The notes beneath the pieces were generated by a model, which had not been told where the DNA came from, did no database searches, and was given only the letters and a program-made list of their open reading frames with translations. Position numbers and translations under genes: made by a program. 47,894 nucleotides of DNA, from contig JAHEGU010000021.1 in assembly GCA_024644945.1 (NCBI GenBank), positions 1 to 47,894 on the forward strand, given 5' to 3'. Shown here one piece after another: positions 34,069 to 41,766 of this stretch. Source of the DNA: Gammaproteobacteria bacterium. GTDB taxonomy: Bacteria > Pseudomonadota > Gammaproteobacteria > Arenicellales > Poriferihabitantaceae. The stretch's first letter is position 1, and every line of letters begins with the position of its first letter.

Positions 34069-35892
34069 CTACTCTACGGTTACGCTCTTTGCGAGATTAC
34101 GAGGCTGGTCAACATCTCTTCCCATGGCGATTGCGCAATAGTAGGCAAATAATTGCAGGCTGACTCCCATCACCAAAGGAAACAGAAGTGGGTGGCATCT
34201 AGGGGTCTTGATTACTGCATTCGAAAGGCGCTTTATCTCGGGGTCATTTGCATTTGTGATCGAAATGACTGGCCCCTTTCTGGCACGAATTTCCTGCAAT
34301 GAAGACAAGGATTTATCGAGTAGGTTGTCGTCTGGTAGAACCACCACCGTAGGCGTGTCCGGATCAATCAGGGCTAGCGGCCCATGTTTGAGTTCAGATG
34401 CGGGATAAGCTTCGGCATGAATATAAGACACTTCTTTAAGCTTTTGTGCGCCCTCTAACGCAACGGGATAGGCATTGGTTCGTCCAATGAAAAAAGCGCT
34501 CTTGGCGGTGCAGTATTCTGCAGCAAGGCTCCTAATATCATTTTCTTGGGTAAGCGCTTCTTCGATCAGAGATGGTAATTGTTCGATTGCCTGCATAAGT
34601 TCTTTACCCTGCTGTGGAGATAGGTCTCGTACGCGCCCCAATTGCAAAGCCAGCAGCATGAAACATGCAAGCATGCAGGAAAAGGCTTTAGTGGAAGCAA
34701 CCGATATTTCTGCACCAGCGTGCATATAGATGCCTCCATCTACCTCTCTGGCGATGGTGCTTCCTACGACGTTGTTGATGCCAAGTACTCGGCCTCCTTT
34801 ACGCGTTATTTCCCTCAACGCGGCCAGTGTATCAAACGTTTCTCCCGACTGACTGACTACGATATAAAGCGTATCGGATTCTATCAATGGATTTCGATAA
34901 CGAAACTCTGCGGCCGGTTCAGCGCTTGACGGGAGTCGGGCCAGCTGCTCGATCATATTTGCTCCACTAATTCCAGCATAGTAAGCGGATCCACAACCGA
35001 GTATTTTGACACGGCGAATGTCTAATAATTCTCTAGCGGACAAGTTAAGGCCTCCGAGATGGGCGGTATCAAATCGGTGGTCTAGGCGTCCTTTAATGGT
35101 CCGCTCTACGGCTTCGGGCTGTTCATGAATTTCTTTAAGCATGAAGTGCGGAAACTTACCTTTATCCTGGCTTTCAAACTCGCTGCTGATAGTGATCGGA
35201 GACCGAACCATTTCGGTTGCATCCAGTGTGCGAATAGAGAATCCTTTGGGGTTTATTTCAGCGAGCTCACCATCGTCGAGATGTACCACTTCCCTAGTAT
35301 GGTTGAGTATGGCGTTTGCGTCAGAGGTCACAAACATTTCCTTGTTCCCCAAACCAATAATTACCGGGCTACCATTTCGAGCTGCGATAATTTCTCCGGG
35401 CCGGTTTGCATCCATAACCACTAATCCGTATGTGCCCTGAATCAGGGTAAGCACATGCTGTACCGATTGAATAAGAGTATCTGCAGACTGCTTGGATATA
35501 AGATGTGCTAGAACTTCGCTGTCGGTATCTGAATTAAATATTGTTCCCTCTGCTTCAAGGCGTGTTCGTAACATACCTGCATTTTCAATGATACCGTTGT
35601 GAATGATAGCAATTGATCCGTCCTGGCTGGTGTGAGGGTGGGCATTTGCGTCGGTAGCCTCACCATGTGTTGCCCAGCGCGTATGGCCCATTCCAGACTT
35701 TCCGGATAGCTTTGCCGGTAACTTGTTTTCCAACTGCGCAATCTTCCCGGCTGCACGGTGAACATGCAGTTTGCCCCGTGAGTGGAGAGCAATACCCGCA
35801 GAGTCGTATCCGCGATATTCAAGGCGATGTAATCCGGCGACCAGTATGGGCGCGGCATTTTGATTTCCGGTGTAAGCGATGATTCCACACAT
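34069..35892 (-). CDS. glmS: Glutamine-fructose-6-phosphate aminotransferase (isomerizing)
   Basis: GlmS makes glucosamine-6-phosphate, the first step toward UDP-GlcNAc for peptidoglycan and LPS. The 607-residue sequence has the N-terminal glutaminase with catalytic Cys2 (MCGIIAYTG), GHTRWATHG and the HNGIIEN segment. Two SIS domains follow (GCGSAYYAG, SQSGETFDTLAAL, ISVASTKAFS) and then the C-terminal tail AKSVTVE that closes the active site. It is of normal length. glmU is not adjacent here; a small conserved-looking gene lies 16 bases upstream instead. No glmS ribozyme-like region is evident. Confidence 0.97.
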   Translation of the reverse strand: MCGIIAYTGNQNAAPILVAGLHRLEYRGYDSAGIALHSRGKLHVHRAAGKIAQLENKLPAKLSGKSGMGHTRWATHGEATDANAHPHTSQDGSIAIIHNGIIENAGMLRTRLEAEGTIFNSDTDSEVLAHLISKQSADTLIQSVQHVLTLIQGTYGLVVMDANRPGEIIAARNGSPVIIGLGNKEMFVTSDANAILNHTREVVHLDDGELAEINPKGFSIRTLDATEMVRSPITISSEFESQDKGKFPHFMLKEIHEQPEAVERTIKGRLDHRFDTAHLGGLNLSARELLDIRRVKILGCGSAYYAGISGANMIEQLARLPSSAEPAAEFRYRNPLIESDTLYIVVSQSGETFDTLAALREITRKGGRVLGINNVVGSTIAREVDGGIYMHAGAEISVASTKAFSCMLACFMLLALQLGRVRDLSPQQGKELMQAIEQLPSLIEEALTQENDIRSLAAEYCTAKSAFFIGRTNAYPVALEGAQKLKEVSYIHAEAYPASELKHGPLALIDPDTPTVVVLPDDNLLDKSLSSLQEIRARKGPVISITNANDPEIKRLSNAVIKTPRCHPLLFPLVMGVSLQLFAYYCAIAMGRDVDQPRNLAKSVTVE

Positions 35893-35908
35893 ATTCAGTT
35901 GGGGGCGT

Positions 35909-36184
35909 CTAGCCGTATATTATTCGTCTGATCTGGCGCTCACTGAGGCCGGGGGCTACAAATCTTCGTTGTCTCAACTCTTTTTGTATCTGGCCGTAGA
36001 TCGCGGGATTGGACTGGCCGGTTTGTTGCAGCTCCTTGTGTCTGCGTTGTACAAATTGTTCACAGGTTTCATCGAAAAATCCGAGCATTTCATCGAGTAA
36101 ACGGGTTACCTCATCTATGGGTAATCCTCTTGTCTGGGACAGATATTGAACGAGTTCCAGATCGTTTGTCACCTGCTTCATCAC
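35909..36184 (-). CDS. Small unnamed protein upstream of glmS
   Basis: This is a 91-residue (or 90-residue, starting at the adjacent ATG) helical, highly charged protein without signal peptide or membrane helix. It has a Glu/Leu-rich N-terminal half (DEVTRLLDEML), a middle FVQRRHKELQQTG and a basic C-terminus LRQRRFVAPGLSERQIRRIIYG written here in parts: LRQRRF, then LSERQIRRIIYG. I do not recognise a named family. The clean frame, the 16-base gap to glmS and the organised C-terminus argue for a real gene co-transcribed with glmS. It starts GTG-ATG without a visible ribosome site. Confidence 0.7.
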   Translation of the reverse strand: MMKQVTNDLELVQYLSQTRGLPIDEVTRLLDEMLGFFDETCEQFVQRRHKELQQTGQSNPAIYGQIQKELRQRRFVAPGLSERQIRRIIYG

Positions 36185-36221
36185 GGAATCATAGATTATT
36201 ATTTAATAAATACAATAATTA

Positions 36222-36237
36222 TGCCCGTATTCGGGCA
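36222..36237. repeat. Palindrome TGCCCG-TATT-CGGGCA
   Basis: A perfect six-pair dyad with a TATT centre lies 38 bases upstream of the small gene that precedes glmS. A related half-site occurs about 55 bases further away. Position fits an operator of the glmS-side promoter. Confidence 0.5.
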
Positions 36238-36349
36238 AATTATCGGAATATTATAACAAATTACTGCCTATTTGAGTAAATTGTGGTCTTTGCCCGAAAC
36301 AGATAGATCCGTATGTCCCAGAAAGTATCTCTATCTGTGGGGCGGGATG

Positions 36350-36365
36350 GGGTAACTGGTTACCC
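36350..36365. repeat. Palindrome GGGTAAC-TG-GTTACCC
   Basis: A perfect seven-pair dyad with only two central bases: too short a loop for a stable RNA hairpin, so it reads as a protein-binding operator on DNA. It is about 180 bases upstream of the exporter gene start. Confidence 0.5.
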
Positions 36366-36544
36366 TTTCTTACTATTTGATCATTGTCGACTTTGCGGCA
36401 AAAAACAGCGCTTTTAACTATAAATTAGCGGCATAAAAATATGTGTGCAAATGAGACACAGTTCGGTTATGACTAGTGGTGCGCTTTGTAGGGTCGGCTA
36501 GTAAACTCTATCATCTTCATTTACTCCAATTATCTTGAGGTAAC

Positions 36545-37138
36545 CTGGACTCCCTGTTTGGATTCTCCCTGGCTGGCATTGCCCTGATCATGAGCCCCGG
36601 TCCAGCTACACTGAGTATGGCTGCCGTTGGAAATGCCTTTGGGTTTGCCAGAGGTATCCCTTATTTGACAGGCTGCGCAACTGGACTAATTTTAGTGATG
36701 GTTGTTGCTGCGTTTGGCTTGGCGCATCTGATTGACCTGCTCCCAGGAACGGTGTTGATTGTTAGCATCATTGGGGTCAGTTACATTCTCTACCTCGCTT
36801 TTAAGATTGCGCGAGAGACGTCCAATATCGCAACTTATGATAAAGGTAAATCGCCAGGTTTCTTCGCCGGGGTGCTCGTGTCACTGTCAAATCCGAAGGG
36901 CTGGGCTGTGATGGCCGCCTTGTTCTCAAGTATGGGCTCGATGCACAGCGTGCTGTCAACGGAAATGATGATGCGGTTTATTATTCTGTGCGTGATAATC
37001 GTGTTGGGAAATCTGGCCTGGACATTACTCGGGGATCGTTTGTCTAGATTAGTAGCCGATCCGCGCAAAGGAAAAATATTAAACCGCATATTTGCGTTTC
37101 TTCTAGTTGCGTCCGTGATCTGGGTCTTGTTGTTGTAA
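36545..37138 (+). CDS. LysE/RhtB-family amino-acid exporter, probable CTG start
   Basis: This is a six-helix inner-membrane exporter of the LysE/RhtB family. The first ATG (36590) begins inside the first helix, at MSPGPATLS, and has no ribosome site. In frame upstream, codons give DSLFGFSLAGIALI, completing the usual first helix before the SPGP motif. A stop lies at 36536, and no ATG, GTG or TTG exists between. The sequence TTGAGGTAAC immediately precedes a CTG at 36545, so CTG is the likely start (198 codons including stop). Substrate unknown; family members export lysine, threonine, homoserine or similar. The next gene follows after 51 bases. Confidence 0.8.
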   Translation: MDSLFGFSLAGIALIMSPGPATLSMAAVGNAFGFARGIPYLTGCATGLILVMVVAAFGLAHLIDLLPGTVLIVSIIGVSYILYLAFKIARETSNIATYDKGKSPGFFAGVLVSLSNPKGWAVMAALFSSMGSMHSVLSTEMMMRFIILCVIIVLGNLAWTLLGDRLSRLVADPRKGKILNRIFAFLLVASVIWVLLL

Positions 37139-37189
37139 TCTCCAGGATTCAAAGTTAGTCTGCTGCTTGGTAGTGTACGTGATATAAAA

Positions 37190-38020
37190 ATGGGGATTCA
37201 ATCAGATGTGATAACTTTGGCTGGATGCGGAAATATGGGACTTCCGATGGCGAATCGCCTGCATCTGTCGGGATTCAAAGTATTCGGCTACGATATCAGA
37301 CCACTATGTGAATTCGCGGAGTTTGCTAAGAATATGTTAAGCGATCCTGCCAGGATTGCCGGATCTGATATTCTGTTGAGTGTAGTCAGAACTGAGCGTC
37401 AAACTCTGGATTTATGTTTTGATGATCAGGGTGTATTTCGTAGAGATAAATATCCACGGGCTCTAGTGGTGAGTTCAACACTTTCACCACGCTTTATCAA
37501 AGATCTCGCCACCAGCCTGCCCCACGACGTGCGGCTGATCGATGCGCCGATGTCTGGTGCACCTATAGCTGCTGAGCAGGGCGCATTGTCATTTATGCTC
37601 GGTGGTAAAAAAGAAGTTGTGGATGGCTTAATGCCTATATTCGAATCCCTTGGAGAACAGATTTTCTATCTCGGTGATAGCGGTGCCGGGATGACTCATA
37701 AAGTAATCAATAACTATGTTGCAGCGGCTTCGGTGGTTTCAGTCCGCAGGGCGTTTGATATGGCCAGACAATTGAATGTTGATATTGACCAGCTACGAGA
37801 AGTGATGGCCGCCAGTTCCGGGGCTACCTGGTTTGGCGATCGGTTCGATGACATTGCGTGGGCAAGGCAGGGCTATGATCCTGAGAATACAATCGGTATT
37901 CTCGAGAAAGATGTTCTTTCCGCCTTGGATGCAGTGGCTGAGCTATCTCAATTCAAGAGTTCGCCTCTTGATTCAACGATTCTTGAAGCGGTGCGATCGC
38001 TCGAACCTTATGAAGAGTAA
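37190..38020 (+). CDS. 3-hydroxyisobutyrate dehydrogenase-family NAD(P)-dependent oxidoreductase
   Basis: This 276-residue beta-hydroxyacid dehydrogenase has a Rossmann nucleotide-binding motif GCGNMGLPMA (12-21), the substrate segment IDAPMSGAPIAAEQGALSFMLGG, and catalytic Lys171 in HKVINNYV. The family covers 3-hydroxyisobutyrate, tartronate semialdehyde and other short hydroxyacid or imine substrates, so a precise reaction cannot be given. 3-Hydroxyisobutyrate is a valine breakdown intermediate that feeds propionyl-CoA, which would agree with the propionate module, but this is inference. It precedes the glutathione transferase gene by 18 bases. Confidence 0.87.
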   Translation: MGIQSDVITLAGCGNMGLPMANRLHLSGFKVFGYDIRPLCEFAEFAKNMLSDPARIAGSDILLSVVRTERQTLDLCFDDQGVFRRDKYPRALVVSSTLSPRFIKDLATSLPHDVRLIDAPMSGAPIAAEQGALSFMLGGKKEVVDGLMPIFESLGEQIFYLGDSGAGMTHKVINNYVAAASVVSVRRAFDMARQLNVDIDQLREVMAASSGATWFGDRFDDIAWARQGYDPENTIGILEKDVLSALDAVAELSQFKSSPLDSTILEAVRSLEPYEE

Positions 38021-38038
38021 ATCAATTACTGCAAATTA

Positions 38039-38674
38039 ATGATGTTAAAGCTATACGGCAGATTTCCGACCCGATCTAATCGGGCACACTGGGCATTGGA
38101 AGAACTTGAAGTGCCATATGAGTTTTATCAATTAGATTTTGCCGCCGGAGATTCTCGCAGTACCTTTTTCCTTCAGTTGAATCCCGGGGGAAAAATACCG
38201 GTGTTGCAGGATGGTGATCTGGTAATCTGCGAATCGGGCGCAATATGTAATTATCTAGGTGATAAATTTTCAGATTCTGGATTGACCCCACCTGCAGGCA
38301 CTGCCGATCGAGCTAAATATGATCAGTGGATGTTTTTTGTTCAGTCAGAACTCGAGCAACCGATGTGGACTAAAGCAAAACATAAATTTGCGCTACCTAA
38401 AGCGCAGAGAATTGAGGGCATCAATCCAACCGCGGAATGGGAATTTGACCGCGCTGCGGAATTACTTTCCCAAGGGTTGGGACAAAACGAGTTTATTCTA
38501 GGCGATCGGTTTACGATGGCGGATATCATGATTACTCACACTCTCGGTTGGGCCAGGGTGGCTAAATTTGAAATCAGACATCAGAACCTGCTGAGCTACG
38601 CAGACCGTAACCTTGCGCGACCAGCGGTGACTCGTATGGCCAACAAGAAAGGGTTACCACTGCCGAAAATGTAA
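38039..38674 (+). CDS. Glutathione S-transferase family protein
   Basis: The 211-residue protein has a thioredoxin-fold N-terminal domain beginning MLKLYGRFPTRSNRAHWALEE over the first 22 residues, with the cis-proline segment GKIPVLQDGDLVICESGAICNYL (ESGAI glutathione-binding). The helical C-terminal domain includes FILGDRFTMADIMITHTL. The active-site Ser/Cys position is probably Ser13 (PTRSNR). The substrate is unknown. Close spacing to the hydroxyacid dehydrogenase gene suggests co-transcription. Confidence 0.9.
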   Translation: MMLKLYGRFPTRSNRAHWALEELEVPYEFYQLDFAAGDSRSTFFLQLNPGGKIPVLQDGDLVICESGAICNYLGDKFSDSGLTPPAGTADRAKYDQWMFFVQSELEQPMWTKAKHKFALPKAQRIEGINPTAEWEFDRAAELLSQGLGQNEFILGDRFTMADIMITHTLGWARVAKFEIRHQNLLSYADRNLARPAVTRMANKKGLPLPKM

Positions 38675-38845
38675 TGCTCACAGTCTAACCTCCTCAAGTG
38701 GTCCCGGTTTTGAAACACGAAGCAATTCAGTTGCCTTAAGTGAATTTGATTGTCTTCGGTGTTACTGCGTCCGTTAATTTTGCCAATGCCGAGTTACTTT
38801 AATAGCCCAATTCAAATTACGACTATGACTTTCCTCAGCAGGCGT

Positions 38846-40369
38846 TTATTTACCTTTTCTGGAAAAGTGTGCCTTAAGTTCTCGCTTGAGAATCTTTCCC
38901 GCCACGTTGCGGGGAAACTCTTCAAGCACAATGACATCGGAAATCCTCTGAAATTTTGCGTCGACCCGAGCGTTTACCCATTGAATCATGTCTTCTGAAC
39001 TTACCGGATTATTAATCCTAATAGCCGCAATGGGCACCTCTCCCCACTTGTCATCTGCAACGCCAAATACGGCGACCTCCTCTACAGCAGAATGCTGGGT
39101 GACTATTTCTTCGATATCTTTAGGGTAAACATTGACGCCGCCACTGATTATCATGTCTTTCGCCCGGTCCACTAGAAACAGGTAGCCATCCTCATCGAGG
39201 TAACCTAGATCTCCCGATCGAAGCCACGGGCCGTAAAACGCTTTCTCGGTAAGATCCGGTCTATTGTGATATCCCGGCATAACCATTGGTCCCCTGCCAC
39301 AAATTTCACCAATCTCACCACTCGCGCATGAAGCGCCTTGTTGGTCCATGATCTGAATCTCATTAAATGCTGCAGGCTTGCCAACTGAACCCTGTTTTTT
39401 CACTGCCTCCGTTTTGTCCAGAATGGTCATGAATCCTTCTGTCACTCCGTATAGTTCGTAGAATCTACCCGGTAATTTGTCATTAATGATCTGCTTATAG
39501 TTAAGATGCAGCGGTGCTCCGACATTGTGCAGCATTTCAAGCGACAACAGTCTTTCGGGCGTGAAATCAGGGCTATTGAGAATGGCGATAATCTGAGCCG
39601 GGACCATGACCATATGGGTTACCTTATGTTTTTCAACGTCGGCGATCACAGATTCAGCGTTGAAACCGGCATGCATGATATAGCGACAACCCAGATACAT
39701 CCATGGCATCAGATCCAGCATTGCGCCATTAAATACAATGGCTCCTGCATGCAGTACCACGCTTTCGGGTGTCATGCGCCAGGCGTTGGCAAACAGCGCA
39801 CAATACATACTTCGTATTTGGTGTGTGTGAATTATGCCCTTTGGAAGCCCGGTGGTTCCGCTTGAATACATGATGTTATAAACATCATCTTCATGCACTT
39901 CTACCTGGGGTTCAGTCGCGTCATTGCCACCGGTGAAGTCGGAGAATGTTCTGAATGCTGGATGAGGTTTATCTGAAGTAATAATGACCCGGTCTGGATC
40001 GATATTATCCAGGCTGTCGAGTGTCATTTCGATCAATGCGAGCTGATCTTCTCCTGCAATGACCAGTTTTGCACCCGAATCTTTTAATAATGTAGCAAGT
40101 CCATTCTTTTGCAGTAAATTGCTGCATGGAACAATCACGAGACCGCTCACTGCGGCGGCCCAATATGCAACCATGAGTTCCAAGCTGTTTGGCAACACCG
40201 TTGCAAATCGGTCTCCTTTACGTAAGCCGCAACTCAGGAGCGCGTTTGCAAGCCGATTGGCCTCATCATTAAACTGTCTGAAGTTCCATGATCGACCCTC
40301 GAAGTCGAGAGCAGGATATTCACCTCGATAACGAGCATGGTGACAGAGTAATCGCGAAATAACTGGCAT
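38846..40369 (-). CDS. AMP-forming acyl-CoA synthetase (class I adenylate-forming enzyme)
   Basis: The 507-residue enzyme has the AMP-binding P-loop YSSGTTGLPKG (168-178), YGVTEGF, RSGDLGYLDEDGYLF and a C-terminal lid ending with NVAGKILKREL, in which the catalytic lysine is present. It activates a carboxylic acid to the acyl-AMP and then acyl-CoA. Overall character (FadD3/medium- or long-chain-type ligase) fits fatty or aromatic acids but chain length cannot be assigned. It is convergent with the GST gene and downstream of nadE on the same strand, separated by 280 bases. Confidence 0.9.
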   Translation of the reverse strand: MPVISRLLCHHARYRGEYPALDFEGRSWNFRQFNDEANRLANALLSCGLRKGDRFATVLPNSLELMVAYWAAAVSGLVIVPCSNLLQKNGLATLLKDSGAKLVIAGEDQLALIEMTLDSLDNIDPDRVIITSDKPHPAFRTFSDFTGGNDATEPQVEVHEDDVYNIMYSSGTTGLPKGIIHTHQIRSMYCALFANAWRMTPESVVLHAGAIVFNGAMLDLMPWMYLGCRYIMHAGFNAESVIADVEKHKVTHMVMVPAQIIAILNSPDFTPERLLSLEMLHNVGAPLHLNYKQIINDKLPGRFYELYGVTEGFMTILDKTEAVKKQGSVGKPAAFNEIQIMDQQGASCASGEIGEICGRGPMVMPGYHNRPDLTEKAFYGPWLRSGDLGYLDEDGYLFLVDRAKDMIISGGVNVYPKDIEEIVTQHSAVEEVAVFGVADDKWGEVPIAAIRINNPVSSEDMIQWVNARVDAKFQRISDVIVLEEFPRNVAGKILKRELKAHFSRKGK

Positions 40370-40649
40370 GTATAACTTATGCGGTTAAGTTCATTGGACT
40401 TTACACAAGAAGCGGTGGAGGTGCCAACGCCTGAATTCCAGGCGGGTCTGGAATTGACCCCGGTCTAACATCTCAGATCTGGGGTTCAGCGGCAGGGTTA
40501 CTAATTGTTTCTGAAATTCTTATGAAAACGAAATAAGACTAACAGGTTGTGATTCAAGTTCGATCCAGAGTTTCGATGACGGGGTTAAACCTGGACGGTT
40601 ATGAGCGCGAAACAATACCGATAATCGCTGAAACGCCAGAATAAATCAT
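40370..40649. other. Intergenic region with two inverted repeats between nadE and the acyl-CoA synthetase gene
   Basis: No gene is seen in 280 bases. A perfect six-pair dyad CGCCTG/CAGGCG sits at 40428-40444, and a second near-perfect dyad (ACCCCGG-TCT with AGA-T-CTGGGGT) at 40457-40485. Both lie downstream of nadE and upstream of the acyl-CoA synthetase start on the minus strand; no T-run follows. They may end nadE mRNA or regulate the ligase gene. Confidence 0.5.
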
Positions 40650-41441
40650 TCAGGATTTTTTTATGCTTTGCGGAATCTCGCAGACTGGAATGGGTTGCAT
40701 CTTATGCTGGTTCGCTCTATTTAACTTTTGATAGATATCGAGTACCTGTTTCTGCCTGCTATTCAATTCTCCCTCAAATTCATCGGGTCGATACTCCATC
40801 GCCCATTCAAGCTCCGGATAACTCGCGCCGATTTGGTCTTCGTCACTCCGGTCATCACCCCACAATCCATCAGTGGGGACCGCGTTCTGAATCTCGGCAA
40901 CTACATCCAAAGCCTGCGCAAGTTCATAGACTTCCGATTTCATCAAGTCTGCAATTGGGCTTAAATCGACCCCGCCATCACCGTATTTTGTGTAGAAGCC
41001 TACGCCAAAGTCCTCCACCTTATTGCCGGTCCCGGCGACCAGATAGTTATGCAAACTGGCAAAGTAATATAAAGTAGTCATTCTCATACGTGCCCGCGTA
41101 TTGGCTAAAGCGAGGAACCGCTTCCCTTCATCCTCTACCGCAGGCATCGCCGCAACAAAAGAATCAAAAAAAGGCGTCAGTTCCGTCCATGTGGAAGTGA
41201 CGTTGTTGAATTGAGCTTCCAGCATGGAAATGTGTTTGCGGGCTCTTGAGACTTGTGATTCAGCCTGATGGATCGGCATTTCAACACATAGTACGGGGAA
41301 CCCTGTGCGGGCCACCAGGCTAGAGGTTACCGCTGAATCGATTCCGCCAGAAATTCCGACAATAAATCCATTAGTTGCAGATTTCTGGGAGTAGGCTCCG
41401 AGCCAGTCGACAATGTGATTGATAACAGCTTCAGTATTCAT
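40650..41441 (-). CDS. nadE: Ammonia-dependent NAD(+) synthetase
   Basis: The last step of NAD synthesis: amidation of nicotinate adenine dinucleotide. The 263-residue protein is the short, ammonia-dependent type with no glutaminase (nitrilase) domain. The PP-loop is SGGIDS (31-36). NTRARMRMTTLYYFA, GTGNKVEDFGVGFYTKYGDGGVDLSPIADL and LWGDDRSDEDQIG supply the substrate sites. Normal length. It is divergent from the GAPDH gene. Confidence 0.95.
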   Translation of the reverse strand: MNTEAVINHIVDWLGAYSQKSATNGFIVGISGGIDSAVTSSLVARTGFPVLCVEMPIHQAESQVSRARKHISMLEAQFNNVTSTWTELTPFFDSFVAAMPAVEDEGKRFLALANTRARMRMTTLYYFASLHNYLVAGTGNKVEDFGVGFYTKYGDGGVDLSPIADLMKSEVYELAQALDVVAEIQNAVPTDGLWGDDRSDEDQIGASYPELEWAMEYRPDEFEGELNSRQKQVLDIYQKLNRANQHKMQPIPVCEIPQSIKKS

Positions 41442-41766
41442 ATTCTAAAAAACATACCAGGTTAAATGAACGCCTCCGGTGCGGCCACTAATAAGTCTTT
41501 AAGTCTGGTCGACGGCGGATTAAATACTACCGGGAGAGTTTCGCCGCTTCCAGTGGCACTAGATCAAGCCGAATGTAGAATTTCCTCGTTAAAATTTTGC
41601 TCAGAATTAATGACCAATACCGCATCGACCGAAAAATTCCTATCCTAACAATCCTGGTGCTACTTTCAAGTGCTCAAACTGCTCAAATGCGCGCCGCAAT
41701 GTAAAGCGCCGAGAATTGGGTGATAATACGGCCAAATATTTTCTATTCTTATTTTGAACTACGCAC
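41442..41766. promoter_or_regulatory. Divergent promoter region nadE / GAPDH gene
   Basis: About 325 bases separate the two divergent starts. A TGATAAT at 41721-41727 and an A/T-rich stretch just before the GTG are plausible promoter parts for the GAPDH gene; I cannot pair them with a good -35. A 60-codon plus-strand frame here has no ribosome site or recognisable content and is not called. Confidence 0.3.

Larger units (their letters stand above)
36185..36544. promoter_or_regulatory. Divergent promoter region with three dyads (small gene-glmS / lysE-type gene)
   Basis: About 360 bases without a gene hold three separate inverted repeats: TGCCCG/CGGGCA (36222-36237), ACAGATAG/CTATCTGT (36299-36338) and GGGTAAC/GTTACCC (36350-36365). 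A further TTGCCCGAA half-site related to the first lies near 36290-36298. TATAAA at 36419-36424 may belong to a promoter of the plus-strand exporter gene. No regulator gene is adjacent. Confidence 0.5.

Noticed and set aside
40550..40580. tRNA-like GTTCGATCC near 40558
   Set aside because: No acceptor stem or anticodon arm can be formed around it; a chance T-loop-like match.
41466..41648. 60-codon plus-strand frame in the nadE / GAPDH intergenic region
   Set aside because: No ribosome site, no recognisable content, and it occupies a divergent promoter region.
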